64,000 nucleotides of DNA from Linnemannia schmuckeri. Taxonomy: Eukaryota; Mortierellomycota; Mortierellomycetes; Mortierellales; Mortierellaceae. The notes under the pieces are model-generated. The model did no database searches, was not told where the DNA came from, and saw nothing but the letters and a program-made list of their open reading frames with translations. The position numbers and the translations under genes are program-made. The number at the start of each line of letters is the position of its first letter. Within the stretch, counting starts at the first letter, position 1. Shown in pieces: positions 1 to 11,681 of this stretch. Where the stretch lies: the NCBI GenBank assembly GCA_029449235.1, contig JANATG010000006.1, positions 434,001 through 498,000 on the forward strand, written 5' to 3'.

Positions 1-88
1 CGTTAAGTACAAAAACGAGGACGCTCGTCTCTTCTTTTCTCTTTTTTTTCTTCTCCATCCCTCATCACCACCCTCCCACCAACCAACC

Positions 89-2906
89 ATGTCCGCCACC
101 AACACAACCTCCCGCCTCCAGAAGCTGCGCGCTCTGATGCAGAGCCCCGAGTACAACGTCACTGCCTTGTAAGTCATAGAGGCTATCTCTCTTACTCTCT
201 CTCCTATTGATAACAGCACAGAGAACACCCATACATGTACACACACAAGCACCACGCGTGTTGTCGCCGTCGTCTGTTGTCTGTTAGTTGCCAGAGAGTG
301 TGTGGGGTTAGACATGACCCTTAGAGAAGAGAGTTCTCATATGTACTCTGCGCTATTGACCATATATGTATCGATTTCCGTTCTCACGCTGAACAAACTG
401 CTCACCACATTTTTTTTTTCTTCTTTTTTTATTCTTTATCCGTAATAGCGTTGTCCCCTCCGAGGATGCCCACCAGGTACACCACTACTCCCAACGACAT
501 ACACACGCTCATAACACAAGAAAGAACGACAGAACAACCACAACACACTCGACATCAGACACCCCTTTGTGGTTTCGTCATCACCACGAACTCAAAAAAA
601 AACCCTGCGCATTAGTTCATCAGCCAAACTCATCGCTAATCTTTTTCACTTTTATAGAGCGAGTATGTCGCCGAGTGCGACGAGCGCCGTAGCTATATTT
701 CCGGATTCACTGGCTCTGCAGGATTGGCCGTTGTTGCCTTGGACTCTGCTGCCCTTTTCACAGACGGTCGCTACTTCTTGCAGGCCTCGCAGCAGCTCGA
801 CTCGAACTGGACCTTGATGAAGTCTGGCCTCCCTGAGGTCCCTACCTGGCAGGACTACCTCGTCAAGGTAACTTTTGGCAATCAGCGCTAATGATTATAT
901 GGACCAGTTAACCAGTACCGTCATATTGACTTGTTGTCTTTACTTTGTACATGGTGAACTGTTCATTCTAGAACCTCCCTGCTGGTTCCCGAATTGGTAT
1001 CGATCCCCTCGTTTTTACTGCCAGTAAGTTTCCCACCGTGTCAATCGCGTATTAATTTTTGTATTTTCCCATCACATCCAAATCAAAAAAAAGTGACTGG
1101 CGTGAGTGTATAATGAGAGCTTGGCTGGCTGGACTGGCGCAATTTGTTGGCTCTCTCTCTCTTATTGAACTAGTTGGCATCATCGACATCCAGACGCCGA
1201 CATTGAGTTCACCCGATATGTAGAAGATGTCATTTAGAGAACAATCCCTTCCAAATGAGAGCCATACTTGATTTGTTTTGTTCTAACCCACTTCTTTATC
1301 GCTCCATTTTCATCTCCGATCGTTCTTTTTCCAAAAAAAAAAAAAAAAATTAGCTGACGCTTACAAGCTGGAGACTGACTTGGCCAAGGTTGGATCATCT
1401 TTGGTTCCCGTTGCCAACCTGGTCGACTTGATCTGGGAGAATCGCCCCGCTCGCCCTGCATCCAAGTTGATGACTCTCTCGACCAAGACCACTGGACGCA
1501 CCCATACCGAAAAGATCCAGCAGTTGCGCAAGGATCTTGAGAAGAAGGGCGTCGCCGGATTTGTCGTCTCTGGATTGGATGAGATCGCTTGGTTGTTCAA
1601 CTTGCGCGGTGCCGATGTCCACTGCAACCCTGTCTTCTTCTCGTACGCTATCGTCACCCCCGACTATGTCAACCTTTACCTCCAAGAAAAGTCTACTTCG
1701 GCTGACGTCCGTGAGCACCTTGGAGCTGAGGTCACCGTCAAGTCGTACGAGACCGTCTTTGATGACTTGCGTGCCTTGTCTGCCAACTTGAAGGCCAACA
1801 AGCAAAAGTTCCTTCTCGGCGCCCGCACCAACTTGGCTATGGCCGTTGCTCTCGGCAAGGAGAACACCACCGAGACCCGCTCGCCCGTCACTGACGCCAA
1901 GGCTATTAAGAACGAGACCGAGATGGAGGGCATTCGCCAATGCCACCTCCGCGACTCGGCCGCCCTCATTAACTACTTTGCCTGGCTCGAGGAGCAGCTC
2001 GCCAACGGAGTCGAGCTTGACGAAGCCGATGGTGCCGAGCGTCTCCAGCAGTTCAGAGCGTAAGTCAATCTTGCCTCTTTATTAACCTCACTCACATGCA
2101 TCTAACTTCCAAGATTGTTGCACTCATCCCAATCACACAATTATTTATTGAATAATTTTAGTGAACAGGCTGGATTCGTCGGTCTCTCTTTCGATACCAT
2201 CTCCTCCACTGGACCCAACGGAGCCATCATCCACTATAAGCCCGAGAAGCCCAATGCTGCCCGCATCAACCCCGACCTCGTCTACCTCTGCGACTCTGGC
2301 GGACAGTACATTGACGGAACCACCGATGTCACTCGTACCCTTCACTTCAAGACACCCTCTGCCCACGAGAAGCGCTGCTTCACCCGCGTTCTCCAGGGAC
2401 ACATCGCAATCGACACTGCTGTCTTCCCCGACGGCACCTCTGGATACCTTTTGGATGTCTTGGCTCGTCGCGCTCTTTGGTCTGACGGTCTTGACTTCCG
2501 TCACGGAACTGGTCACGGCGTCGGTGCCTTCTTGAACGTCCACGAGGGCCCTCACGGATGCGGTACCCGCATTGCCTACAACGACATCCCTCTCGTTCCC
2601 GGTATGACTTTGACTAACGAGCCCGGTTACTACGAGGATGGCAAGTTCGGTATCCGTATTGAGAACGTCATGTTGGTCCGTAAGGCTGATACACTTCACA
2701 ACTTTGGCGGTCGCGGTTATTACGGCTTCGAGCACGTCACCTTGGTCCCCATGCAGGTCAAGTTGATTGAGCGCTCTCTCTTGACCCACTTGGAGATCGA
2801 GTGGATCAACGCCTACCATGCCGAGTGTTTGGCGAAGGTCTCGCCCTTCTTGGCCAAGGACAGCCCTGGTCTCAAGTGGTTGCAACGCGAGGCTGTCTCT
2901 ATCTAA
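89..2906 (+). CDS. Cytosolic Xaa-Pro aminopeptidase (aminopeptidase P1 type)
   Basis: Removes the N-terminal residue from peptides with proline in position 2. Six exons join in one frame: 89-168, 449-476, 658-867, 972-1023, 1354-2059, 2162-2906, giving 606 residues, the usual length of the eukaryotic APP1 family. The pita-bread metallopeptidase domain fills exon 6. The two metal-binding Asp are seen in LCDSGGQYIDGTTDVTRT (about D403 and D414), the active-site His in HGTGHGVGAF, and the Glu ligands in NEPGYYEDGKFGIRIEN. The creatinase-like N-terminal domain includes SYISGFTGSAG and TDGRYFLQA. There is no signal peptide, so a cytosolic enzyme is expected. The start at 89 is the first ATG after a pyrimidine-rich leader and opens the conserved N-terminus MSATNTTSRLQKLR. 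The family is certain; individual exon ends are by-eye calls that keep phase throughout. Confidence 0.95.
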
Positions 2907-3253
2907 ATCCCAACCCATAATTCCAGCATGGATAGAGAACAACGTCGTCTTGTCTTTGTAAATAATAAAAGAAATAAAATTATATTTGTCAGAATACTAG
3001 CAAGGCACTGCAAATGTGATCGTAAAAAAAGGCGTAGATGTTTGCTTTGTTTGCATGGGGGGCTATGGTTGTCCTGATCACATCAGCATTGGGCAACCTT
3101 TTCTTTAAAAGCAGCAGCAATGGTCCTCGCTTACTGGATGTCATGTTTTTTTTCTTTATGCCTCAACCTTTTCCTCCCTTACTCAATACCTGTTCTACAA
3201 CACCATAACCTTTTTCTATCTCCCTGTGTCCTTACTGCCATATCTCCTTTTCC
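2907..3253. promoter_or_regulatory. Intergenic: 3' end of aminopeptidase gene and promoter of next gene
   Basis: An A-rich stretch with AATAAT/AATAAA-like words at about 2960-2980 (aataataaaagaaataaaat) lies some 55-70 bases past the stop and probably directs polyadenylation of the aminopeptidase mRNA. The rest, up to the ATG at 3254, is pyrimidine-rich just before the start, as is common for leaders in this window. No further gene is seen. Confidence 0.5.
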
Positions 3254-5821
3254 ATGAAAGACCATGAACCTTCACCTCTCGCCTTTGAATATCCTCCACC
3301 CGACTCGTACTTTTTGAAGCAACACCATGCAGATACACTCAATGGCAACGACGCCGATACCGATGCTGATGCCGATACCGTGTACAAGGAGCTGTCCCTC
3401 CTGGCCAAGTTTGAGGCTGTAGCCAATGAGGCCGGAGGACTGGCGGTACAGTCGAACTCGCGAGCCCAGTCACTGAGTCAGCCTTTTGCGTCTTCGCCTA
3501 TCCATATCTTGCGCGATGGCACCGGCGGTCGAGTTTCAGTCTTGTCGGTTCCTTCAGCTCTAGAGGCATTGGAGGTTTGCCATAGCAACGGCGGCACTGG
3601 TAGCAGTCGAGGCGCAGAGGAATCGTTGGTCACACAGAGTGATGGGCCTACGAACAGTAGCAGCAAGCCGTTTCAAACAACAATTTCAACCAATACGGGA
3701 GGCTCCTCATCATCACCCATCGTTGAAGTCATCGACTCCCTCCAGCAAGACGCCTTGTCCCAGGTTATCGATGGTATCGTTGCTGGTGGCGATGGTGACC
3801 ACGTCATTGATGATGACTGCCTCCAAAGTGGCGGCGGCGACCCCACGGCCGAATTTCTTGTGTGTCACGGTGGTTGTGTGACTGATGGCTCCTCTGCCCC
3901 TCTCGAGAACCGCACTAATCGCTTGCCTGCCTTCACTGCGCATCAGCAGACCCAACATATCCAATTACCACTACTACAACAACCACAACAGCAACAAAAA
4001 AGGCAACAAAACCAGCAGCAACAAACGAATACTCACTCCAGAGATGCGGAGGATAACGCGATATCTTTGGACATCCATCAAAGGGTCGACGACGAAATCA
4101 TCCAATCACGGATGGATATTGAGCACCGTCGCCAAACCTACATCTCGACAAATCACCGCCTTCGCCTCCCTCCTTTCCCACCGGCAGTGGCCAAGACAGC
4201 TGGGCACAGCTCTAAGATGACGACAATGCGATACCGAGTCTCCAACATGCCGCCCTTCGATCGCCAGCATAGGTTTGCGAGACGAGACTACACATCACCG
4301 ATGTATTTGGAGGATTTCGTGTTGACGCGTCGAGGGTCGACCAACGACAAGAACTGGACGACTTCGCTGTCTCCTCGGGCGACCGTTCTGCCTTTTGGGC
4401 CCACCATTGACGCCAAAAAACAAGCCTTGCAAGGTCTTGAGTCATCTGACTTTGCGCCGACCGAGTCACCATCGTCGTCGGAATGGAGTCGATGGTTGCC
4501 AGAGCCCTCTCCTGGGCATGAGGTCCACCCTCCGACGGAGCCTGGTCCAGTGTATGGAGTCAATCGACCCAAGTTTACACATCGGTATGCGATGTACGAC
4601 GTGCCATTCTATGGGATTGAGAACGTCGAGATCTCGTCGAGTCGATATCAGCTTTTGAGTCAGACGGATTCGACAAAAGAGTTGGAGGATGTCACATTGC
4701 AGGTTACCGGAGCGATTCACGAAAACGAAAAGAGAAACAGAAGTGGTGCTGGTATCGGGGGTGGCGCTGACGGTGGCGCAAAGGATGGGGGGAAGGGTGG
4801 AAGACCAGTTTCTTTGAGTGACCATCGAGAACACATATGGTCGATCGCTCATGAGCACGAATATGGACCCGAGACTGATGCAGGATCAGTGGAGGAGAAC
4901 AGGATGCTCCGAGAGAGACTCAAGCGAGCGCAAATAATTCATCCTATCGTTCGTTCGGTGCCGGCAGCTGGTTCTACTTCTAGATCTGCATCTGGGTCGT
5001 GGTCTGCGGAGATGCAACAGAGGCAAGGATATCGAGGTGGAGCAGCGGATCTGAAGATCGATGTCGATAATAATTCACAAGTAGAGTCGTCACAGATGAC
5101 AACTTCCTCCTTGGCAACCATGACCACCAATAATACCAACTGCAACAGTGTTCAATTGATCCCTATGATCCGTCTTGGCCATGGCCATGGCCATGGCCAT
5201 GGTCAAGTGCCCCGTCGACCACGAAGGCCTCATCCTGTGAGCGAAGGCGTCTACGGTCCAGATACGTTCCAAGAGTCACTCGAGGCTTTCAAGAATGTCC
5301 CAGAGCGACCGAGGGGCTGGAGAGCGAAGCTAATGGCGATTGTTCAGCAGCACTGGAAGACGTGGCTCTGTGTTGGGTCGATGTTTGTGGCGGCAATTGT
5401 GCTCCCATTGACGCTCAACAAAAAGAAGGGTGATGGTAGTGATAGTAAGGCAGTGGCTTCTGCTGGTCAAGTGAGCGATGGCGGTGATGATCTTGGATTG
5501 GAGGGCGCAGCGACGACAGTGATGACAACAAAGGAACCATCTGGTGGAAGTGGAAAAACAACTGTGACCAAGACCGCAACACCTTCTTTTACGCGCAGTA
5601 TCAAGTCCACTCCTTCTTCGATCTCGATCTCAGCCTCGACGACGTCGCCGTCAAAGTCTTCAGCGGCTCTTACTTCCAAGGCAGCCACAGTCCGACGGTC
5701 TACGACTACACGCACGTCTACGAGAAGACGTTCCAGGCTTGTTCGAACCACCACCTCGAGATCCTCTTCTCGCACTGTCGCACCAACACGAACATCAACA
5801 CCCACAAAATCCTCCGCTTGA
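3254..5821 (+). CDS. Uncharacterised single-pass membrane protein, 855 aa, no recognised domain
   Basis: A single exon of 855 residues. I do not recognise the family. About 700 N-terminal residues are polar and largely disordered, with acidic D/A repeats near residue 30-45, a Q-rich run near 240-260 and an HGHGHGHGHG run encoded by a tandem GGCCAT repeat (5178-5203). One hydrophobic segment, TWLCVGSMFVAAIVLPLTL (about residues 703-721), preceded by a basic helix and followed by NKKKG, looks like a transmembrane anchor. The last 130 residues are Ser/Thr/Lys/Arg-rich. The lack of a signal peptide and the late anchor suggest a type II or tail-proximal membrane protein with a large cytosolic part; this is inference. 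A conserved-looking patch around residues 440-475 (RYAMYDVPFYGIENVEIS) may be its functional core. An AATAAA word at about 5914 lies downstream. Confidence 0.7.
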   Translation: MKDHEPSPLAFEYPPPDSYFLKQHHADTLNGNDADTDADADTVYKELSLLAKFEAVANEAGGLAVQSNSRAQSLSQPFASSPIHILRDGTGGRVSVLSVPSALEALEVCHSNGGTGSSRGAEESLVTQSDGPTNSSSKPFQTTISTNTGGSSSSPIVEVIDSLQQDALSQVIDGIVAGGDGDHVIDDDCLQSGGGDPTAEFLVCHGGCVTDGSSAPLENRTNRLPAFTAHQQTQHIQLPLLQQPQQQQKRQQNQQQQTNTHSRDAEDNAISLDIHQRVDDEIIQSRMDIEHRRQTYISTNHRLRLPPFPPAVAKTAGHSSKMTTMRYRVSNMPPFDRQHRFARRDYTSPMYLEDFVLTRRGSTNDKNWTTSLSPRATVLPFGPTIDAKKQALQGLESSDFAPTESPSSSEWSRWLPEPSPGHEVHPPTEPGPVYGVNRPKFTHRYAMYDVPFYGIENVEISSSRYQLLSQTDSTKELEDVTLQVTGAIHENEKRNRSGAGIGGGADGGAKDGGKGGRPVSLSDHREHIWSIAHEHEYGPETDAGSVEENRMLRERLKRAQIIHPIVRSVPAAGSTSRSASGSWSAEMQQRQGYRGGAADLKIDVDNNSQVESSQMTTSSLATMTTNNTNCNSVQLIPMIRLGHGHGHGHGQVPRRPRRPHPVSEGVYGPDTFQESLEAFKNVPERPRGWRAKLMAIVQQHWKTWLCVGSMFVAAIVLPLTLNKKKGDGSDSKAVASAGQVSDGGDDLGLEGAATTVMTTKEPSGGSGKTTVTKTATPSFTRSIKSTPSSISISASTTSPSKSSAALTSKAATVRRSTTTRTSTRRRSRLVRTTTSRSSSRTVAPTRTSTPTKSSA
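5178..5203. repeat. Tandem GGCCAT repeat inside CDS
   Basis: Four copies of the hexamer GGCCAT encode an alternating His-Gly run in the 855-residue membrane protein. It is palindromic at each unit, so it is prone to slippage and length change. Confidence 0.9.
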
Positions 5822-5995
5822 AATCTTGTCTAGCAGACGCGTTCCATCTCGCGGATTAGGAGTGCCAGTCACAACGCCCTTTGTTCAAAATTTCGATCCT
5901 ATACAGAACACAAATAAAAAAGATACACCGACGACTTCACTTTCTGCATTTCCTTCTTTCTCATTTGCTTTTGTCAGCCTCGCAATTCAGGAGAC

Positions 5996-6407
5996 ATGGA
6001 TCTCATAATCATCAGACATGAAGTACCAGCACAGGGAGAGAAGGGAGACATACGCCAGGCGGTTCATGATGGGTGCTGGGTACATCCCACGACACTCAAT
6101 GAGCTGCGTGTGCCCGCACTCGGTCTGGTCGCAGTCCAGCACCCGCTCTTGTTTGATGGTGCCACGACCTTTCAACAGTGTCTCCCTCTCAAGAGTATAC
6201 CTCAGGGATCAATCCGACTCTCTCGCTGGACAGTGAGTCATATCCCTCAGGATTTGGGCTGCATTCGTGTTGAAGGAGTACACGTTGATGTGCCATGTAT
6301 GTTTACTTTGTGTGATCGCTTGGAGAAATTGAAGAGGAAGTAGCGCTACGTTTGAACCTGTAGCTGCATTTTTATTTGTTCTAACTCGATCTACTTTTCA
6401 TTTGCTA

Positions 6408-6439
<32 letters not shown>

Positions 6440-9311
6440 CTTGAAATAGTGGCCAAGGTCACAAAGCTGGAGGTTGTTCCTGTCAGCTTTGGATCCCATA
6501 GCGCTGTCGACAGCCTATCAGGATGGATCAGGACGACCAGCGCCACCAACACAGAGCTGATCCCGCAAGGAAAACGGAGTCGTCAATGGGTCTCAAAACT
6601 GCTCGAACAAACGCTTCGGAATCAAGTTGTCAGTGTAGGATCCGTCTTCCCTGCAAAGGTTAAGGGCCAACAACGGTTTTTTAAAGTCAAAGAGGTTCAA
6701 TTCACACAGGAGACAGAGCAGATTCAAGCCAATAGAGGTGTCATGGTCAAGGAAAGTATTGTCGAGATTGCTCAGGGGTCACCAGTTTGCACCAACAAGA
6801 GACAGACAACACTCGGAGGCATGGATGATCTTGTCAAGGAGATCTGTCATTTCATTGGTAAGATGTTCTAGGTATCTCCACTTTCTCGTGTTCTTGGTTT
6901 AAAAAATGTACAACTGCAAGCATGTCAACGTCTAAATGCTTCTTCAACTTTTCGCCAACATCATGTAGCCGAATCATTCTCTAGGGTGGACGCGTATATG
7001 AGGTTGGGCATACCAAACAAGAAGGCGGTTGTTGTCAGCGGCGTTGCAGGATCAGGCAAAAAGACAGTTATCACGTATGGCTCCTCCCCCTTTTAAGCAC
7101 GTGTAGTGGTTGCGCTCCGATTGTAATATCTTTGACTGACCTGCGTATTGTAATACACAATTTGTAGGGCTTGCTGCAGAAAGATGAAGTTGAGGGAGTT
7201 TCCTCTCTCGTTAGCGCGGGCGTTGTCAAATACCGAAATCATGGAGTCCGATCAGGCGGCTGCGCTTTCACATGTGCGAGCAGTTTTTGATATAGCCTTG
7301 CAATCAGCCCCTAGTGCTGTGGTGCTTCAGGACCTAGATATTATCGCCAAAGGTATGCGTACTTCTCGCTCTTAACAACGAGATTTATGGAGTCAGCCGC
7401 GTGCATCACGTTACTTATTTACCTGACTTAATCGACTTCGTTTGACAAAATAGATCGTGGAGTAGACTCTCAACTACAATCTTCAGCGGTTTCTATCTTG
7501 ACTAAGGAAATTGAGCGCGCTCGTCAGGCCAAGGATGTAAGTCTTCAGTGTCAGGTATTGGAAATACCTCGCCTGCTTTCCAATTTTTTTGTCAGCAAAT
7601 GATCGTTGACCATCAAGTTTATACTTTTAGGTGTTTGTGTTTGGTGTTACAAGGAGCCGGTCAAAACTACCGGACATCTTTGCGAAGCAGGAGCTTTTCC
7701 AGCACGAATTTCAGATCCCTATTCCTGTCAAGTATGTATTTTATCCGCATCCTTGTCGTGCAACGTTTCTCGTTCACGAGGAGATACATCGACGTTGACA
7801 CTTCTTTTGCTCTGTGTACTTTTTCATGGACATTTAGAGCTCAACGGCAACACATCCTGGAATCACTGATTGAGGGTGTGGAAGGAAAGATGAGAGTCAC
7901 ACCGGAAATGACACATCGTGCAGCTCAGGTACGGTCGCCGGGAATACATGAGGCGGTTAAGTATCCATGGTACCAAATTGTTTCGTGCAAATCCTCATAC
8001 CGTGTTTTTTTATTGCAATTCTCACAACAGATGACTTCGGGATATGTGGCAAAGGATCTTCGAAACGTGTACAGATCAGCGCTGCTGCACTCACTCAGGG
8101 ACCAGATCTCCAAGAACGATACTGGACGACAAGACGCGTTGGGTTCAGCCAAATGGGAAGACTTTGCCTATGCCATCGAAACTTCAAAGCCCTCGCAGCA
8201 GATCGAGTTTGAATCGGTCGGTAGCCAGCGTCCCCAAGGCGTATTTGGTGGATACAGTGATCTGAAGCGCCGTGTGCACCAAGCCATCAACTGGCCTGTT
8301 ACCAACCCAGAGACCTTTAAGCGTATTGGTGTACGACCACCCATGGGGCTTCTTCTCTATGGACCTTCAGGTATGTTTATAGGTAGTGTCCAAAGGAATT
8401 ATGTAAATGAACTTTACTGTAAAATTTATTTTTAACTCACAATGTGAGATCTATCACTTTTCTTTTGGACGCAACTAGGCTGTGGAAAAACAATGCTGGT
8501 TCAGACACTGGCGTCAGAGTCCAACATGAACTTCATCCCCATCAAGGGACCCGAGATCTTTTCAAAGTATTTGGGCGAGACGGAGGCGACGTTACGGCGG
8601 CTCTTTGCGATGGCTCGTCAGATCGCGCCATGTATCCTGTTCTTTGACGAGATGGACTCGATTGGAGCCAAACGTGGCTGGGGCGGCGATGACGACAGCA
8701 GTGCAGGAACCAATGGGGTCAACGAGCGTGTGCTCAGCACGTTGCTGAACGAAATGGACGGTGTCGAAGAACGGACGGGCGTGTTTGTGGTTGGGTGCAC
8801 GAACCAGCCACGCGCAATCGATGATGCTTTGTTGCGACCGGGACGTTTGGACCAGCTTGTGTATGTTGGGTACCCTTCACTGAAGGATCGGGAAGATATT
8901 ATTGCGACGATTGGAAAGCGCATTCCGTTGCCCAAGGACCAGGAGAGTCGACAGCTCCTGGCCAAGAAAACTGTTGGTTTCTCGCCTGCGGATTTGGATG
9001 CTCTTTTCAGGTACATTTTTCGCTTTTTTCTCACTCTTGTTTTATGATCGTCTTGGTCAATATTCACGTCGTTCCGCGAACTCACTCTTACCCATTTTTT
9101 TTCGAATAATAATAGAGAGGCCGCAATCCTCTCGCTTCGGAAGAGTATCGACGCAGACTCTGTGACGATGGGCGACATCGAGGTGGCGATACAAAAAATG
9201 GCTCTCTCAGTTCAAGACCGGATTGACAAACGGATACTAGAAGAAGGCGGCAGCTTGGAGAACGACGTGTTGGTCCCAAACCTGTACCGGGAGTTTCAGC
9301 AGGATAGATGA
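5996..9311 (+). CDS. Type II (two-module) AAA ATPase, Cdc48/AFG2-like, with degenerate first module
   Basis: Ten exons join in frame: 5996-6296, 6450-6857, 6969-7074, 7168-7352, 7454-7536, 7631-7731, 7838-7928, 8031-8370, 8479-9010, 9116-9311, giving 780 residues, the size of AFG2/SPATA5-family proteins. The second AAA module is complete: Walker A GPSGCGKT (about residue 539, split by an intron), Walker B CILFFDEMDSIG, sensor 1 VGCTNQP and the arginine finger in LLRPGRLDQ. The first module keeps a Walker A (SGVAGSGKKT, about residue 263), but Walker B reads AVVLQDLDII, without the catalytic Glu. AFG2-family proteins remodel pre-ribosomes and PEX1/PEX6 act at peroxisomes; the length and C-terminal FREAAILSL helix favour the Cdc48/AFG2B (SPATA5L1) side over PEX1, but the subfamily is uncertain. 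It starts 174 bp after the preceding gene on the same strand. Confidence 0.85.
6413..6439. repeat. A27 homopolymer in intron
   Basis: Twenty-seven consecutive A lie in intron 1 of the AAA ATPase gene, just before the 3' splice site at 6448-6449. This is an unusual place for a purine run, where a pyrimidine tract is normally expected. Confidence 0.9.
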
Positions 9312-9716
9312 ATAGTATAATACACACAACGATACCATCTCGAAACAGCAACTTTATTGATGTCCTATCTACGGTATTCGTGTCCGTATCGGCTCGATCC
9401 TGTGCGCATTGGCTGACTTGTCCGCATCGTCCTAAATTCGTCCGCAGATTGGGTTGAGCGAAGATCAGTTGGCCGAACGCGTGCGAAAATCATGTAAAAA
9501 ACAACATACAATCATGCACAAAGGCAAAGTGCAAGCCAAAGGGAGAGAGGATTGTTGCCACCAGTATTTTATCCGAAATAGAACATTCTTCTGATTATGT
9601 GGAATTGAGGTGGTTTTCCCTCCTTATTTTCCAAGACATACCCGAGACTGGACGCGCCTATCAATCAGTGAATAACAATTGTTGGTGCCTGTACGCTGAC
9701 GATTTAGGCGCAAGTC
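9312..9716. other. Convergent intergenic region
   Basis: A 405-bp gap between the 3' ends of the AAA ATPase gene (+) and SEN54 (-). No coding potential with family resemblance is seen. It must hold the polyadenylation sites of both genes; no canonical AATAAA stands out. Confidence 0.4.
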
Positions 9717-10024
9717 TTACAGTGAAGCTTGCACGTTACTTAAGCTCATGAACGAGACTTGTCCTCCGTCCACCACAGCAAAGAGAACCTTTGGCCAGTC
9801 TGGTTGCTGCATCTTCTTGCCCTTGTCGGATGAATGTGCCGATGCCGAGTATGAAGGAGTCGAAGAAGGTCCGGCCTGCGCAGGGTCGACTAGGCCTTGC
9901 ATCATACCACCCAGCTCTTCCAGCGTTGGTATCTTACTCCTCGCACTAGAGTCATGTAAGAGTAATGAAAGGTCATGTCAACACCGCGACTCCTGCAATT
10001 TGGTGTTCCAACCTTAGAATCTGA

Positions 10025-10063
<39 letters not shown>

Positions 10064-11326
10064 AGAAAACGTACCTGACAACAACAACTCGATAATCAGG
10101 GATGCCAGGCTGCCTCTTCTTGAATGCTCCTGCTGGCTTGTAGACTTCAAAGTCAACTCTCTGCTTCCAGGTGTTACTTGCGCTCATGTGCTCTGCATGA
10201 ATTATCGACTCTTCTTGAAGCTGAACAAGTCGTCTCGTGGGTATAATACTGATCCTCCGCAAGATTTGTTCTAAAACATATATAAAAATTGAGTTGTTAA
10301 ATAATTACGGACGATTCCCTACTCACTTAGAGCCTGATTGACCATTTTATCAGTGACATACCGTGTGAGAGCTGTTCATTGTTAGCTACAAGCGGCCGGC
10401 TCATTCGGTTATTCCAAAGGTCACTGAGGGGCTCGAACCATCGCCGAAGTCCTGTGAGGACAATCCTGGTCCCTGAATTCCACGAGTCCACAAGTAGTCT
10501 CCACAAAAATGAGCTCAACCAAGGGTCCTTAGAATCCGAGGACAGAGCCGAACTGGCTGGCGTGGCAACTATTTGGGTTTGGGTGCCAGCGAGTCGAGCG
10601 TCATACGTCCCTGGCCGTGTCACGACATATCCCAGTCGCTTAAGGTATGCATAGGCAAGATATCGATCCATGGCCTGTGTGCTGTCCCATTTTCCTGTGT
10701 GGTCCTGCGGTCTAGAGAGATAAAGACTCCATGTTTGCTGAACAGTGAAGTCGGCTCCATTATGCTCCACCAGTAATGATGATCGATCGACGAGATAAAG
10801 TGCCTCCTCCGGGTAAAGGTAAATATTTCCCTTGAGAGTGTGACCCATACTGACAAAGTGGTTTCCTTTGTTCACTATCAGCCGAAACAAACCAAGCTCT
10901 GGTTCATAAACAGCCCGGGATAGCGTCTTTCTACGATTGCAAAGTTATGCGATATCCTGAGGTAAGATACTCTGATCTTACAGCCACATTGCCATGCCGA
11001 CATGTACATTGTGTGTGGAGGTACTTACTCTTGCAGCCGGCGCTCCTCTGAAATGACTTGAAAGAAGGCATCATATTGTTCCTTAAGGACAGCCTCTGGA
11101 TTCTGTGCTGCTTTGGCGTCTCTGCTCGGAAGTACCTGCGAAGTCCTGAAGAAGAGAAGGTATAGCGTGAAAATATGCCCTCTTTCGTTTTCTGAAGACG
11201 TTGGTTGAGTGAAATATCGGGTAATGTTCATTCATAGCCTCCACCTATTGATTACCCTTTAGAAGTGTTCAGCAGAAGGCGAAAATCCGGTTGCTGGTCC
11301 TGGTCGTCCTGGTCGTCGGCATTCAT
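9717..11326 (-). CDS. SEN54: tRNA-splicing endonuclease subunit SEN54
   Basis: A structural subunit of the heterotetrameric SEN complex that cuts introns from pre-tRNA. Five exons on the minus strand: 11256-11326, 11029-11145, 10362-10930, 10075-10270, 9717-9945; 393 residues in one frame. The N-terminal Sen54 domain shows IYLYPEEALYLVDRSSL followed by YLAYAYLKRLGYVVTRPG, the hallmark of the family. The C-terminal domain has VDFEVYKPAGAFKKRQPG and IPDYRVVVV, then SARSKIPTLEELGGM, and it ends FAVVDGGQVSFMSLSNVQAS. The start at 11326 (MNADDQDDQDQQPDF) was chosen because its exon splices in phase to SQVLPSRDAKAAQNPE. Low-complexity T33 lies in intron 4. Membership is clear from the paired N- and C-terminal motifs. 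Confidence 0.88.
10030..10062. repeat. T33 homopolymer in intron of SEN54
   Basis: Thirty-three consecutive T on the plus strand (A33 in the transcript) sit in the last intron of SEN54, between the donor at about 10074 and the acceptor at about 9946. Confidence 0.95.
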
Positions 11327-11681
11327 TGAGTCATCGAGCGACAAGTGGTAGGTTTATTTAGGGGGACGTGTGAGAGTTGTCTGTCCCCTGAAAATAATTT
11401 GCCACCATTTGACCAGCGATGAAACGAATTAAGAATCAAAGCCACCACACGCGGTCAAGGATTTCGTCCCTTTTGTCCATGTGTATGTTTTGTGCAGTGT
11501 GCACATAGGATAACTTTTTTTACTACCTCTTCACACGCCCACAGGAACAACAACATAACGAACAAAGCAAGAGCATAGACATCCACCCTTCGCAACCTCG
11601 CTTACATCCAACCTCACATCGTCCTGAACCTCATCATTCTTGCTCATCAGTACCTTCATCCAAAAATACACGCCTCGCGCG
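11327..11681. promoter_or_regulatory. Shared 5' region of SEN54 (-) and the TB2/DP1 gene (+)
   Basis: A 355-bp divergent spacer that must carry both promoters. The half nearest the + gene is CA/CT-rich and the other half is mixed. No canonical TATA box is obvious. Confidence 0.4.

Noticed and set aside
6413..6439. A27 run as a polyadenylation tail ending a gene at 6343
   Set aside because: The frame continues across the intron into the AAA ATPase N-domain (VDVPLAKVTKLE), so this is an intron.
9902..10010. Alternative SEN54 C-terminus ending WKSWVV
   Set aside because: Another acceptor at about 9946 gives SARSKIPTLEELGGM and then FAVVDGGQVSFMSL, which matches the family C-terminus.
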